A stretch of 64,000 nucleotides of DNA, taken from Bacillus pseudomycoides. GTDB lineage: Bacteria; Bacillota; Bacilli; Bacillales; Bacillaceae_G. Location: NCBI RefSeq assembly GCF_002551005.1, contig NZ_NVOY01000009.1, positions 27,958 through 91,957 on the forward strand. The letters are read 5' to 3'. This document shows positions 40,914 through 50,280 of this stretch, piece after piece. The position numbers were made by a program, and so were the translations under genes. The notes beneath the pieces are model-generated. The model was given only the letters and a program-made list of their open reading frames with translations. It did no database searches and was not told where the DNA came from. Within the stretch, counting starts at the first letter, position 1, and the number at the start of each line of letters is the position of its first letter.

Positions 40914-41043
40914 ATTTTGATTTTTTGACATATAAGTCCTACTATGCAAAATACAAATGATCTGTACTCGCTTTCTCTTTTTGTTTTAAACCTTTCATGC
41001 GGTCAAAACCCTCTCATCGTTTCTATGCATGGGCAGCTCCCCC
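40914..41043 (-). repeat. Family-1 repeat, degenerate copy C
   Basis: Aligned with copy B in the same orientation, it keeps GACATAT, CTCGCTTTCTC, TTTCATGCGG-like and TTTCTATGCATGGGCAGCTCCCCC blocks in the right order, but lacks the final GACATAAAA end. It lies in the recG-fakA gap, about 80 bases after the fakA terminator, in the place where sdaAB-sdaAA occur in B. subtilis. The remaining bases of this 518-base gap (41044-41118) show nothing recognisable. Confidence 0.55.
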
Positions 41044-41118
41044 AATTGATTCAACGTACCATAAACTAGGGATAAAGAAAGCTCTACCGACGAAAGTTTT
41101 ACTTAATTCCCCAAAAGA

Positions 41119-41155
41119 AAGAGAGCCTCACTGCATCTGCTAGCAAGGCCCTCTC
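41119..41155 (-). terminator. Terminator of asp23-fakA
   Basis: On the minus strand GAGAGGGCCT and GAGGCTCTC arms with a long loop (about 17 bases) are followed by TTTCTTTT. It is about 80 bases past the fakA stop. The long loop makes it less certain. Confidence 0.55.
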
Positions 41156-41233
41156 ATCATTTATATTTGTTCATCTCATAATAGAGTAATCACATTTTAA
41201 ACAGAAATAAAACTTCATAATAAAGTTTTCACC

Positions 41234-42910
41234 TTATTCTACAGAAAAAATGAAAGAATATAAAGGTTGATTTCCATTATGAACTTCCACTTCTACATCT
41301 TCAAATTTTTCTTCTACAAATGTTACTAATGCATCTACTTCTGCTTCTGATGCATCTTCACCCTGTAAAATTGTTAAAATTTCTGCATCTTCATCAAGCA
41401 TATTTTCTAACAGCTTTTTCGCAGCTGTAATTTTTTCTACATCTGTAGATACAATTTTCCCATCTGCAATGCACATGAAGTCATCTTTATTAATTGTGAC
41501 ACCATCAATTTCTGTATCACGAACCGCATACGTGATTTGGCCTGTTTTCACATGAGCAAGTGCTTCGTTCATTTGCGCTTCGTTTTCTTCAAGAGTTCCT
41601 GCTGGATTGAATGCAAGCATCGCTGCCATACCTTGTGGAACTGTTTTTGAACGAACAACAATTACTTCTTGGTCCACTACAGAAGCCGCTTGCTCTGCAG
41701 CCATTACAATATTGCCATTGTTCGGTAATATAATAACTTTTTCTGCATTCGCTTCTTCAATTGCTTTTACAATATCTTCTGTACTTGGATTCATCGTTTG
41801 ACCGCCTTCAATGACTTCCGTTGCACCGATGCTTTCAAACAATTCTTTAATACCAGAACCCATTGCCACTGTTACAATTCCATAAGGCTGTTTTTCTGCA
41901 GGATGTTGCACTTCTACATGCATCGCCGCAGGCTCATCTAATAAAGCAGTATGTTGTTCACGCATATTCTCTACTTTAATTTTGATTAAGCTTCCATAAC
42001 GTTGTCCATAGTTCATCGCATCTCCAGGATGCTCAGCATGAATATGAACTTTTACGATTTCATCATCAGATACAACAAGCAATGAATCGCCATGCACACT
42101 AATCTCTTCACGGAATTTTTGCTCAGAGAAATTATGTTCTTTCATTTTCTCTTCGTCTAACTTAACCATAAACTCTGTGCAGTAGCCGTATTTAATATCC
42201 TCTGTACTCAATTGGCTTTGTACACTGCGGTGATGTTCTGCACGTACCATTTCGTTCATAGATGGTTGTGTTGGTTCATTCGAGGCGATTGTTTCACCTT
42301 TTAAGTCTGCTAGAAATCCTTCATAAACGACAACAAGACCTTTCCCACCGCTATCTACAACACCAACTTGCTTTAATACAGGTAATAAATCAGGTGTACG
42401 ATTTAATGATGCATTCGCTTCTTTCACAACTTCTTCCATAAATGAAACAAAGTCGCGCTGTTTTTTCGCAACTGTGACTGCATGTTTACTCGTTTCCCTT
42501 GCAACAGTTAAAATTGTTCCTTCAATCGGCTTCATAACCGCTTTATATGCGGTTTCTACGCCCGCTTCTAACGCATCAGCAAAATCAATTGTTGTTAATT
42601 CTTCTTTTTGTTCAATAGATTTTGAAAAACCACGGAACAACTGAGATAAAATAACACCTGAGTTACCACGCGCTCCCATTAATAATCCTTTGGCTAAACT
42701 TGCTCCGACTTTACCAGCATGTTGTGAAGGTTTTCCTTTCACCTCACGCGCACCTGAAGTCATCGATAAGTTCATATTTGTACCCGTATCGCCATCTGGA
42801 ACTGGAAAAACGTTTAAAGCATCAACAAGTTGAACGTTGTTTGTTAAATTGTTTGCTCCTTGTATAATCATTTGTGACAAACGTTTTCCATCAATTTTTT
42901 GAATTGACAC
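41234..42910 (-). CDS. fakA: Fatty acid kinase subunit FakA (DhaL/DAK2 family)
   Basis: The ATP-binding subunit that phosphorylates exogenous fatty acids held by FakB (DegV family) proteins, feeding them to PlsX/PlsY. The DhaL domain contains the nucleotide-metal motif PDGDTGTNM (residues 38-46; Asp39, Asp41 and Asn45) and GARGNSGVILSQLFRG. A middle domain and a C-terminal DUF1949-like or Fak C-terminal domain complete the 558 residues. In older annotation this is YloV. It follows asp23 (yloU) by 22 bases, and shares the phospholipid pathway with fapR and plsX nearby. Confidence 0.93.
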   Translation of the reverse strand: MSIQKIDGKRLSQMIIQGANNLTNNVQLVDALNVFPVPDGDTGTNMNLSMTSGAREVKGKPSQHAGKVGASLAKGLLMGARGNSGVILSQLFRGFSKSIEQKEELTTIDFADALEAGVETAYKAVMKPIEGTILTVARETSKHAVTVAKKQRDFVSFMEEVVKEANASLNRTPDLLPVLKQVGVVDSGGKGLVVVYEGFLADLKGETIASNEPTQPSMNEMVRAEHHRSVQSQLSTEDIKYGYCTEFMVKLDEEKMKEHNFSEQKFREEISVHGDSLLVVSDDEIVKVHIHAEHPGDAMNYGQRYGSLIKIKVENMREQHTALLDEPAAMHVEVQHPAEKQPYGIVTVAMGSGIKELFESIGATEVIEGGQTMNPSTEDIVKAIEEANAEKVIILPNNGNIVMAAEQAASVVDQEVIVVRSKTVPQGMAAMLAFNPAGTLEENEAQMNEALAHVKTGQITYAVRDTEIDGVTINKDDFMCIADGKIVSTDVEKITAAKKLLENMLDEDAEILTILQGEDASEAEVDALVTFVEEKFEDVEVEVHNGNQPLYSFIFSVE

Positions 42911-42932
42911 AGTTCTTCCTCCTTAATGCACA

Positions 42933-43295
42933 TTACAAGTTTATTACTTTAACTCCTTGTACGTAGATGTTTACAGAATCTACTGCTAGTCCTACCGTTT
43001 GATCAAGTGTATATTTCACTTTCGTTTGGACGTTATGTGCTACCTCTGAAATTTTTGTACCATAGCTCACGATAATATACATATCAATATGTACTTCATC
43101 TTCGTCTTTACGAACAATAACGCCTCTAGTGAAGTTTTCTTTTCGTAAAATTTCTGTCAAGCCATCTTTTAATTGGTTTTTAGAAGCCATACCGACGATG
43201 CCGTAACAGTCTACTGCAGCGCCTCCAGCAATTGTTGCAATTACATCTGTACTAATATCAATTTGACCGTACTTTGTCTTAATTTCAATTGACAT
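42933..43295 (-). CDS. Asp23/Gls24-family envelope stress protein (YloU)
   Basis: A 120-residue protein of the Asp23 family, often membrane-associated through a partner and linked to alkaline or envelope stress. Family features include TIAGGAAVDCYGIVGMAS and the C-terminal TVGLAVDSVNIYVQGVKV. It lies directly upstream of fakA and shares a divergent 376-base region with rpmB, as in B. subtilis. Its exact function is unknown. Confidence 0.92.
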   Translation of the reverse strand: MSIEIKTKYGQIDISTDVIATIAGGAAVDCYGIVGMASKNQLKDGLTEILRKENFTRGVIVRKDEDEVHIDMYIIVSYGTKISEVAHNVQTKVKYTLDQTVGLAVDSVNIYVQGVKVINL

Positions 43296-43477
43296 CTCGT
43301 TTCCCCCTTCTGAAATGGTGAAAGTGAGCTAGACTACTTTATTTACTATCATATAATCTTTTTAAAGAAAATTCCATCGTTCTTTCTTTTCGCTCTCACA
43401 TTTATATAATTAAACAGCACTTTTTTATGGTGAGCAAAATAGTCCATTGTTATTATACAACATATACCACTACAATA

Positions 43478-43501
43478 TGTCAAGGGATTTTTCTTGATTT
43501 C
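43478..43501 (-). repeat. 24-base direct repeat, copy 1
   Basis: Identical to 43525-43548. Read on the minus strand each copy ends with CCCTTGACA, and contains the small palindrome TCAAG...CTTGA. Only two copies are present. Confidence 0.8.
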
Positions 43502-43524
43502 AGCTTTTGATTTCTTACATATAG

Positions 43525-43548
43525 TGTCAAGGGATTTTTCTTGATTTC
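43525..43548 (-). repeat. 24-base direct repeat, copy 2
   Basis: Second perfect copy, 47 bases from the first (start to start). Because each copy includes a -35-like TTGACA, the tandem duplication may have doubled a promoter element of the asp23-fakA operon. Confidence 0.8.
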
Positions 43549-43671
43549 TTTTTTATACACTGTTGCATTCTCTTTTTAGTTGTGTTAAATTATAGTAGTG
43601 TTTTTAGCATCGCATAAAAGACTAACATTGAAAATTACGTAAGTTACGGTAGTTAAGGGAGGGAAATATAG

Positions 43672-43860
43672 ATGGCTCGTGTTTGTGCTATTACTGGAAG
43701 AAAAGCTCGTTCTGGTAACTCTCGTTCTCACGCAATGAACGCTACAAAACGTAAATGGGGCGCTAACCTTCAAAAAGTTCGCGTACGCATTGACGGTAAA
43801 GTTCAACGTGTTTACGTTTCTGCTAGAGCATTAAAATCTGGCAAAATCGAACGTGTTTAA
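43672..43860 (+). CDS. rpmB: 50S ribosomal protein L28
   Basis: A 62-residue protein of the large subunit. It has the N-terminal [20 protein letters not shown] and a basic C-terminal half. The cysteine-free C+/C- question: only one Cys (C5) is present, so it is the zinc-free form. GGGAGG lies 9 bases before the ATG. One of only two plus-strand genes in the window, divergent from asp23 and convergent with spoVM, with a shared bidirectional terminator region. Confidence 0.97.
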
Positions 43861-43862
43861 TA

Positions 43863-43896
43863 ATAAAAAAGAGAGCCTGTTGGCTCTTTTTTTATT
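43863..43896 (+). terminator. Terminator of rpmB
   Basis: AGAGCC, a short TGTT loop and GGCTCT are followed by TTTTTTT on the plus strand; the preceding A run makes it bidirectional. Confidence 0.88.
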
Positions 43897-43905
43897 ATGC
43901 TCATG

Positions 43906-43933
43906 AAAAAAGCACCGGTAATAGGTGCTTTTT
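43906..43933 (-). terminator. Terminator of spoVM
   Basis: On the minus strand AAAAGCACC and GGTGCTTTT pair around TATTACC-like loop bases and are followed by TT. It overlaps the last codons and stop of spoVM. Confidence 0.82.
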
Positions 43934-44012
43934 ATCCTTTTTTAAAGGTATTCAATACCGCGCGAACAATTCCACCAAGAAATTTCGGTAACTTAATTGT
44001 ATAAAATCTCAT
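43932..44012 (-). CDS. spoVM: Stage V sporulation protein SpoVM
   Basis: A 26-residue amphipathic-helix protein, MRFYTIKLPKFLGG followed by IVRAVLNTFKKG. In B. subtilis SpoVM inserts into the convex forespore membrane and recruits SpoIVA to start coat assembly; Pro9, needed for shallow insertion, is conserved here. The match to the B. subtilis sequence (from memory) is nearly complete in the first 18 residues. The ATG at 44012 follows GGAGGG by 6 bases. It lies between thiN and rpmB, as in B. subtilis. Too short for standard gene finders. Expression by sigma-E is expected, but I see no clear box. Confidence 0.95.
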   Translation of the reverse strand: MRFYTIKLPKFLGGIVRAVLNTFKKG

Positions 44013-44076
44013 GGTTTCCCTCCTACCCCCCATTACTCCACTTGTTTACTATAGACGCCGCAACAAAAGTATTTCT

Positions 44077-44718
44077 TCAATCAGTGCTTCTTATCACCAT
44101 TAATATGCCAGAAGTAAATGAAAAAGTACCTTTTTCCGCAACGAGTTCATTACTAATACAAAGTGTCGATCCCCATTTTATCGTTTTATCAGTAAGAGGA
44201 TATTTAAAGCCACGAAGTGTAATTCCCGTTACTATTTCTGTCACTGGAACAAAAGATATGTAAGGAAATGATGAATTTTCTTCAATTGTATATGTACCGG
44301 ATTCCTTAACTGAAATTTCATTTTTATAATCTACAATGCTTATATTGGTATTAGATTGTAAACCTTTTATTAACATTTGAATGTTTGCTAAACTATGATC
44401 CAATCTTCCACCTGTTGCACCAAAAATACGAATTTGTTCTGGTTGTTGCTTTAAAGCCCAGTTAATCGCAATCTCTAAATCAGTTTGATCCTTTTCTTTA
44501 GGAACAATATGCAAATCATGTTTTTGCTTTTGCATCCATACTAGTTCCTCTTTTGTAACGGAATCATAATCACCAAACGCTACTTCTGGCATGATTCCAA
44601 ACTGTAACAAATGGTATACTCCGCGATCAACAGCTGCCCATATAACCTTTTCACTCTCATATTTAGAAAAATCTGCCCAGCACTCTACTGGACCCCCAGC
44701 TAAAATATGAATAATCAC
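44077..44718 (-). CDS. thiN: Thiamine pyrophosphokinase
   Basis: It transfers diphosphate from ATP to thiamine to give thiamine diphosphate. The start is the GTG at 44718, read as MIIHILAGGPVECW, which follows AGGAGG by 9 bases; the frame is open to 44748. Family features are AAVDRGVYHLL, FGDYDSV and FGATGGRLDHSLANI, the last containing thiamine-binding residues. The length is 213 residues. No TPP riboswitch precedes it; instead a terminator for rpe is adjacent. Confidence 0.93.
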   Translation of the reverse strand: MIIHILAGGPVECWADFSKYESEKVIWAAVDRGVYHLLQFGIMPEVAFGDYDSVTKEELVWMQKQKHDLHIVPKEKDQTDLEIAINWALKQQPEQIRIFGATGGRLDHSLANIQMLIKGLQSNTNISIVDYKNEISVKESGTYTIEENSSFPYISFVPVTEIVTGITLRGFKYPLTDKTIKWGSTLCISNELVAEKGTFSFTSGILMVIRSTD

Positions 44719-44736
44719 GTTCTCTCTCCTCCTATA

Positions 44737-44772
44737 GAAAAAAGGCAATCTGCTAATAGCTAGATTACCTTT
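44737..44772 (-). terminator. Terminator after rpe
   Basis: On the minus strand AAAGGTAATCTAGC and GCAGATTGCCTTT form a 13-bp stem with one mismatch, followed by TTT. It lies 36 bases after the rpe stop and ends right before the thiN ribosome-binding site. Confidence 0.83.
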
Positions 44773-44807
44773 TCTTTTAAATAAATTTCCTATCTACCGC
44801 TTTATTC

Positions 44808-45452
44808 TTATCCACGAATCGCAGCAATTGCTGCTCCGCGATCTTTTTCATTATATACTGCAGATCCAGCAACAAGAACATTTGCTCCTGCTTCTACACA
44901 TAGTTTTGCTGTTTCTGTATTCACGCCGCCATCAATTTCAATCTCTACTTGTAAATTACGTTCACGAATCATATCGGCAACTTGTTTAACTTTCGGCAAT
45001 ACAGAATGAATGAATTTTTGTCCGCCAAACCCCGGGTTTACAGTCATAAGTAGCACCATATCGATATCTTCTAATACGTGTTCAATCATGGAAACTGGTG
45101 TATGTGGATTTAAAACTACACCTGCTTTAATGCCTTGTGATTTAATTAATTGAATCGTACGATGTAGGTGCGGGCAAGTTTCTACATGTACCGTAATAAT
45201 GTCCGCTCCTGCTTTCGCAAAAGCCTCAATATACTGATCCGGATTTTCAATCATAAGATGAACATCTAATGGTAGAGAAGTAATTGGGCGAATAGCTTCC
45301 ACAATTAATGGTCCAATTGTAATGTTTGGAACAAAATGTCCGTCCATTACATCGACATGTATGTAATCTGCTCCGCCTTTTTCTACATCTTTAATTTCTT
45401 CTCCCAATCTTGAAAAATCTGCTGATAAAATCGATGGTGCAATTTTAATCAT
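44808..45452 (-). CDS. rpe: Ribulose-phosphate 3-epimerase
   Basis: It interconverts ribulose-5-phosphate and xylulose-5-phosphate in the pentose phosphate pathway. The TIM-barrel motifs are [10 protein letters not shown] at the start, [16 protein letters not shown] (metal and phosphate-binding), [13 protein letters not shown], and EIDGGVN. The length is 214 residues. It begins two bases after the rsgA stop codon, the conserved rsgA-rpe-thiN order. Confidence 0.97.
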   Translation of the reverse strand: MIKIAPSILSADFSRLGEEIKDVEKGGADYIHVDVMDGHFVPNITIGPLIVEAIRPITSLPLDVHLMIENPDQYIEAFAKAGADIITVHVETCPHLHRTIQLIKSQGIKAGVVLNPHTPVSMIEHVLEDIDMVLLMTVNPGFGGQKFIHSVLPKVKQVADMIRERNLQVEIEIDGGVNTETAKLCVEAGANVLVAGSAVYNEKDRGAAIAAIRG

Positions 45453-45454
45453 AA

Positions 45455-46336
45455 TTAATACCTCGGCTTTCTCTCTCTAATTTCTTCAATAAATTGCACA
45501 TAGTGCTCATAACGATAGCTTGTAATATTCCCTTCTTCTACCGCTTCTTTCACCGCACACTTCGGTTCAGAAAGATGTGTACAACCTCTAAATTTACAGT
45601 ATTGACTCTGTTCTTTCAACTCTGGAAAACAATATGTGAGATCTTCTACTTCGATATCAATGAAATCGAGTGAACTAAATCCAGGTGTATCCGCCACAAG
45701 CCCACTCCCTACTTCAATTAATTCTACATGCCTTGTCGTATGCTTACCTCGTCCTAAATGAGCTGAAATCCCACTCGTTTTTAGTGCCAAATCTGGACGT
45801 AATACATTTAAAAGCGAAGATTTCCCTACACCAGATTGACCTGCTACAACGGAAACACATCCTTCTAAAAATGGCTTTAACACTTCTATACTTTCTGATG
45901 TTGTCGTTGAAGTGAATACAACATCATATCCAATTGCCATGTAATCTTTTGCACATGCCTCAATCATTTCACGTGTTTTCGCGTCTACTAAATCCATCTT
46001 ACTAATACATATAATCGGCTTAATATTATGAAACTCAATTAAAACTAAAAACCGATCTAATAGTAATGGATTGAATTCTGGCTCAACAGCTGAAAACACA
46101 AGAAGTGCTTGATCAATATTCGCAATCGGTGGACGTACAAGCTCATTTTTTCGTTCTAATATCTCTAGAACATATCCTTCACTCGGATTATCAGCTTGAA
46201 ATACAACTTGATCGCCAACAAGCGGTGTAATCTTATGCTTACGAAATACACCACGTCCTCGGCACTGCGTGATCTCTTCTTCATGCTGCACATAGTAGAA
46301 CCCACTTAAAGCTTTTATAATTTTCCCTTCTGGCAT
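45455..46336 (-). CDS. rsgA: Ribosome small subunit-dependent GTPase RsgA (CpgA)
   Basis: A circularly permuted GTPase that tests the 30S decoding centre during assembly. An N-terminal OB fold precedes the motifs in permuted order: SKMD at 112-115 (G4), GQSGVGKSS at 166-174 (G1) and DTPGFSSLD (G3). A C-terminal zinc site is [14 protein letters not shown]. It has 293 residues. It lies next to prkC; PrkC phosphorylates CpgA in B. subtilis (from the literature), which the operon order reflects. Confidence 0.97.
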   Translation of the reverse strand: MPEGKIIKALSGFYYVQHEEEITQCRGRGVFRKHKITPLVGDQVVFQADNPSEGYVLEILERKNELVRPPIANIDQALLVFSAVEPEFNPLLLDRFLVLIEFHNIKPIICISKMDLVDAKTREMIEACAKDYMAIGYDVVFTSTTTSESIEVLKPFLEGCVSVVAGQSGVGKSSLLNVLRPDLALKTSGISAHLGRGKHTTRHVELIEVGSGLVADTPGFSSLDFIDIEVEDLTYCFPELKEQSQYCKFRGCTHLSEPKCAVKEAVEEGNITSYRYEHYVQFIEEIRERKPRY

Positions 46337-46445
46337 ACATTCTCTCCTTTATTTATCTTGTTCTAAAAGACATAAAAATAGCTATTCATAATAGACTTTA
46401 GAACGAGATTCGTTCAACTCACCATTTATCATTATTTTTAATAGG

Positions 46446-46459
46446 AGTTTCACTTTATT
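46446..46459 (-). repeat. Isolated family-2 terminal motif at the 3' end of prkC
   Basis: The 14 bases AATAAAGTGAAACT (minus strand) are identical to the end of the family-2 element at 53083 and include the prkC stop codon (46455-46457). Only a short degenerate continuation follows in the 118-base prkC-rsgA gap, so this may be a solo end or a chance match. Confidence 0.45.
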
Positions 46460-48422
46460 GCGTTGGGTACAAAACTTCTTTTTCAATTAAGGTCGTTCCA
46501 TCACGAACAATTTTGTAACGCCCTTTTTTTCCTTCTTGAATAATAAAATCAAGAGAGACTGTGGTTGACTCCGTTATTGTTCTCGTTTCAAACGGTTTAT
46601 CCATAGTGGTTTGCATATCTTCTTTATATATTTCAATCTTTTGCGGTGTTTTCTCTCCAGTTGCTGGCCCTTGATACTGAATTGGAATATTGTCAACTTT
46701 TACAATTTTTGTTGGTTTTTCTTTCTGTCCTTCAGAGACAGTAATTGTTACTTTTGTGCCTTCTTTTAAATTCGTCTCTGGCTTTGGTGATTGTGAAATA
46801 ACAAGCCCCTTATCCACTGTATTGGAATACTCTCTCTTTATTTCTGGCACAAGCTTTTTCTCACTTAAATAGCTGTTCACGCTACTTTCCGTCCAACCAG
46901 TAAAATCAGCGAGTCGAATTTGTTTCGGCCCTTTACTAATCCACACCTTTACCTCTTGCTCTTCTTCTACAATAGATTGTCCTTCTTCTGGACTTTGTAC
47001 TACAATTTCATCTTGCGGCTTTTCACTTTCAATATAATAGGGAACAACCCCTTTATATGGAGTCAATTCGTCTTTAATCTTTTCATAATCTTTCCCTATT
47101 AAATTGGGCATTTTTTTCTTTTGCTTTCCACCTGATTGAAAAATCGTAATTTTTGTACTTTCTCGTACAACTCGCCCTGCTGCTGGACTTGTTTTAACAA
47201 CCTTACCTTCTTCTACTTCATTTGTATATATAACTTGCGGCGATGTCAATTCGAATCCTTTATTCACGAGTGTATTCACTGCTTTTTCATATGTCATTCC
47301 AGACACATCTGGCACTTTGACTTCCTTTGGAATAAAGAAACCTGGAATAACCGTCACTGCCAGTATTCCACAAACAACTAAAAATAGGAAGGTCGTCAAC
47401 AAAATTTTAAGCCCACGATTACTTTTTTTCTTTTTTTGTTCTTTTTCTGATTCGTCTTGCTGCTTTTTTTCTTTCGACTTTCCAGATAAAACAATTGTTT
47501 CTTCAGTATTTGTATTTAATAACTGTTCCTGCTGAATGATAGGAATCGCTTTTGTCGCTTCCATATCTTCTGGTATATGAAAAGGTTGCTCATTTATTCG
47601 CTCTGGATATAATGCAGTTTCAATATCACGTCTCATTGCATTTACAGACTGATAACGATGAAACGGATCTTTCGCTGTTGCTTTTAAAATAATATTTTCT
47701 ACACTTTGCGGAATATCAGGATTCCACCTTTTTGGAGATGGTGTTTCATTTTGTAAATGTTTAAGTGCAATAGAAACAGCAGATTCTCCGGAAAATGGCG
47801 GCCTTCCAGTTAATAGTTCAAACATTACAATTCCAAGAGAATAAATGTCTGATTGCTTATTTGCAACACCACCTCTTGCCTGTTCAGGAGATAAATAATG
47901 AACAGAACCAAGAACAGAATTTGTGTGTGTTATAGTAGTTGCACTTGTCGCAGTTGCGATTCCAAAATCTGTAACCTTTACAACACCATCATTTCGAATT
48001 AAAATATTGTGAGGCTTAATATCACGGTGGACAATTTCAAAATGATGCGCATGAGCCATCGCAGCTGTTAATTGTTCCATAATAGCAATCGCTTCTTCTA
48101 CTGGAAGAAGCCCTCGCTGTTGTATGTATTGTTTTAACGTTTGACCTGGTACATATTCCATAACAAGATAATAGATTCCATCTTCTTCTCCAACATCATA
48201 CATATTCACAATATTTGGATGCGATAACGTTGTAACCGACTGTGCTTCTCGATGGAAACGCTTAATAAATTCCTCATTATTTGAATAGTCAAGCCGCAAC
48301 ATTTTTACAGCTACTTCACGATCGAGTATGTCATCATGCGCCAAATATACATTGGCCATTCCCCCGCCGCCAATCATTTTAAGTAGCTTGTAACGGTCAT
48401 TTAGGCGTCTTCCAATCATCAC
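46455..48422 (-). CDS. prkC: Serine/threonine protein kinase PrkC with PASTA repeats
   Basis: A membrane kinase that responds to muropeptides and controls germination and stationary-phase and cell-wall processes. The kinase domain has [11 protein letters not shown] (P-loop), Lys40 and HRDIKPHN with catalytic Asp134. One transmembrane segment (about 330-355) follows a charged linker, then three extracellular PASTA domains start near KVPDVSG, KMPNLIG and RLADFTG. I chose the GTG at 48422, giving 655 residues; an ATG at 48419 and a GTG at 48434 are alternatives. It follows prpC with a four-base overlap at the longest start. Confidence 0.95.
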   Translation of the reverse strand: MMIGRRLNDRYKLLKMIGGGGMANVYLAHDDILDREVAVKMLRLDYSNNEEFIKRFHREAQSVTTLSHPNIVNMYDVGEEDGIYYLVMEYVPGQTLKQYIQQRGLLPVEEAIAIMEQLTAAMAHAHHFEIVHRDIKPHNILIRNDGVVKVTDFGIATATSATTITHTNSVLGSVHYLSPEQARGGVANKQSDIYSLGIVMFELLTGRPPFSGESAVSIALKHLQNETPSPKRWNPDIPQSVENIILKATAKDPFHRYQSVNAMRRDIETALYPERINEQPFHIPEDMEATKAIPIIQQEQLLNTNTEETIVLSGKSKEKKQQDESEKEQKKKKSNRGLKILLTTFLFLVVCGILAVTVIPGFFIPKEVKVPDVSGMTYEKAVNTLVNKGFELTSPQVIYTNEVEEGKVVKTSPAAGRVVRESTKITIFQSGGKQKKKMPNLIGKDYEKIKDELTPYKGVVPYYIESEKPQDEIVVQSPEEGQSIVEEEQEVKVWISKGPKQIRLADFTGWTESSVNSYLSEKKLVPEIKREYSNTVDKGLVISQSPKPETNLKEGTKVTITVSEGQKEKPTKIVKVDNIPIQYQGPATGEKTPQKIEIYKEDMQTTMDKPFETRTITESTTVSLDFIIQEGKKGRYKIVRDGTTLIEKEVLYPTQ

Positions 48423-48430
48423 GTTGTCAT

Positions 48431-49183
48431 TCACCTACTTTCGTTCGCCGAGTCCGCATAATCAATAATGACAAGAGTAATATTGTCTTCTCCTCCAAAA
48501 TCATTTGCAAGCTGCACAAGTTGTTGACTTTTTGTTTGCAAAGACTCATCAGCTTGTAAAATTTCTTGCATATTACTCATTGCAACTTTATTAGATAACC
48601 CATCCGAACAGAGCAACAACCGATCTCCCTCTTCTAATACTAAGGTTTTCACATCTAATATAACGGTTTTTTCCGTTCCAAGCGCTCTAAGTAACACATT
48701 TTTTCTTGGATGATATTCAGCGTCTTCTTTGGAAATTTCCCCATGCCGAACGAGTTCATTTACAAGGGAATGATCTTCTGTAACAAGTGACATATAATCA
48801 TCTGATAGCATATAACAGCGACTATCTCCAATATGACCAATCGTCACAAAAGTATCCGTACATATAGCAGCAACTATTGTTGTTCCCATCCCACTACATT
48901 CTGGATGTTCTCCAGAGTATTTGTATACTCGTTCATTAATAATTTGTGCATGATTATGTAACCATTGTTCTGCTTTTTTAGGCGTATTCATATTATACGT
49001 TTGTTTCCAGTAGTCATGGAACAATTGGATTGCCATCGAGCTAGCAACATCGCCTGCTCGATGACCTCCCATTCCATCTGCTACAACCGCTAAAATATCT
49101 CCATCTAAATTATGAAATACTCCTGCACTATCTTCATTATGTTGACGAACTTTTCCTTTATCTGATAGAAACACGGTTTTCAT
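48431..49183 (-). CDS. prpC: PP2C-family protein phosphatase PrpC
   Basis: It removes phosphate from PrkC and its substrates. The 250-residue PP2C domain shows [13 protein letters not shown] (metal-binding), [13 protein letters not shown], and GHIGDSRCY. The ATG at 49183 is preferred to an adjacent ATG because AGGTGA gives better spacing; the frame is open to 49249. The start overlaps the end region of rlmN, so rlmN, prpC and prkC are tightly packed. Confidence 0.95.
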   Translation of the reverse strand: MKTVFLSDKGKVRQHNEDSAGVFHNLDGDILAVVADGMGGHRAGDVASSMAIQLFHDYWKQTYNMNTPKKAEQWLHNHAQIINERVYKYSGEHPECSGMGTTIVAAICTDTFVTIGHIGDSRCYMLSDDYMSLVTEDHSLVNELVRHGEISKEDAEYHPRKNVLLRALGTEKTVILDVKTLVLEEGDRLLLCSDGLSNKVAMSNMQEILQADESLQTKSQQLVQLANDFGGEDNITLVIIDYADSANESR

Positions 49184-49187
49184 CATC

Positions 49188-50276
49188 TCACCTCGTCTCT
49201 TCTTTGCGCTCCTTTGCACGCAATTGACCGCAGGCTGCATCAATATCATGACCTTGTTCGCGACGAATTGTTACGTTAACACCACGATCTTTTAATGTTT
49301 TTTCAAACAAGAAAATTTGTTCACGCGGCGTTCTCACATAGTCACGTTCTGGTACATAGTTAACTGGAATTAAGTTAACATGACATTTCACACCTTTTAA
49401 CAGCTGAGCTAACTCTTCAGCATGTTCGACTTGGTCGTTTTCTCCTCCAAATAAGCCATACTCAAATGTAACGCGGCGTCCTGTTTTTTCAATGTAGTAT
49501 TTAATAGCTTCCATTAAATCTGGCAGCTTGTACGCTCGGTTAATTGGCATTAATTTTGAGCGCAGCTCTGTATTTGGAGCATGTAAAGAAACCGCAAAGT
49601 TAATTTGTATATTTTCTTCAGCAAACTTATAAATTTTCGGGATAATTCCACTCGTTGATACCGTCATATGACGCGCTCCAATGTGAAGTCCTTTTTCATG
49701 ATTCACGATGCGTAAAAACGCCATTAAACTGTCATAATTATCAAATGGTTCTCCGATTCCCATCACAACAAGAGAGCTAACACGCTCATCTGTAGCGTCT
49801 AACTCACGTTGCACTTCGACAACTTGCGCAACAATCTCACCTGCTTCTAAATTACGTTTTAAACCGCCAAGTGTTGATGCGCAAAACGTACAGCCAATTC
49901 GGCACCCAACTTGTGTTGTCACACAAATTGAATTTCCGTACTCATGGCGCATTAATACTGTTTCAATAGAATAGCCATCATGCAGTTGAAATAAAAATTT
50001 AATCGTTCCATCTGAAGATGTTTGTTTTACTAATGTTTTTAAAGTTGTAATATCAAAGGAATTCGACAATTTTTCACGCAATCCTTTAGAAAGGTTGGAC
50101 ATATCCTCAAAAGTTGTTACTCTTTTTTTGTATAGCCAATCAAAAATTTGACCAGCACGGAATTTCGGTTCCCCTTGTTCTTTTAACCATTGTTCCATAT
50201 CATGAAGCTGCAAGGAATAAATAGATGGCTTTTTTTCTTCCAATTCTTTTTTTTGTTTTTTTACAGTAGTTTCCAT
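49188..50276 (-). CDS. rlmN: Dual-specificity 23S rRNA/tRNA adenine C2-methyltransferase RlmN
   Basis: A radical-SAM enzyme methylating A2503 of 23S rRNA and A37 of some tRNAs. The iron-sulfur cluster motif CRIGCTFC places cysteines at 125, 129 and 132. Near the C-terminus are the substrate region and the second catalytic cysteine in DAACGQL. The length is 362 residues. It begins four bases after rsmB stops and overlaps no coding frame with it. The next gene, prpC, starts four bases after its stop. Confidence 0.96.
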   Translation of the reverse strand: METTVKKQKKELEEKKPSIYSLQLHDMEQWLKEQGEPKFRAGQIFDWLYKKRVTTFEDMSNLSKGLREKLSNSFDITTLKTLVKQTSSDGTIKFLFQLHDGYSIETVLMRHEYGNSICVTTQVGCRIGCTFCASTLGGLKRNLEAGEIVAQVVEVQRELDATDERVSSLVVMGIGEPFDNYDSLMAFLRIVNHEKGLHIGARHMTVSTSGIIPKIYKFAEENIQINFAVSLHAPNTELRSKLMPINRAYKLPDLMEAIKYYIEKTGRRVTFEYGLFGGENDQVEHAEELAQLLKGVKCHVNLIPVNYVPERDYVRTPREQIFLFEKTLKDRGVNVTIRREQGHDIDAACGQLRAKERKEETR

Positions 50277-50280
50277 GATG

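Larger units (their letters stand above)
43296..43671. promoter_or_regulatory. Divergent intergenic region asp23/rpmB
   Basis: A 376-base non-coding region. It contains a perfect 24-base direct repeat (43478-43501 and 43525-43548) that carries TTGACA on the minus strand, a TATAAT-like motif on the minus strand near 43450, and TATAGT on the plus strand at 43591-43596, which could be an rpmB -10 with a poorly matching -35. No open frame is credible. Confidence 0.5.

Noticed and set aside
43478-43548. CRISPR array
   Set aside because: Only two copies of the 24-base repeat with one spacer, no cas genes, and the repeat carries promoter-like sequence.
43585-43806. Minus-strand open frame opposite rpmB
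   Set aside because: The opposite strand encodes clear L28; this frame is a by-product.
44013-44076. Sigma-E promoter of spoVM
   Set aside because: A weak TCTATAGT with an upstream AAATACT-like hexamer can be picked, but the match is too poor to annotate.
44713-44807. TPP riboswitch upstream of thiN
   Set aside because: The gap is 90 bases and taken up by the rpe terminator; no THI-box consensus.
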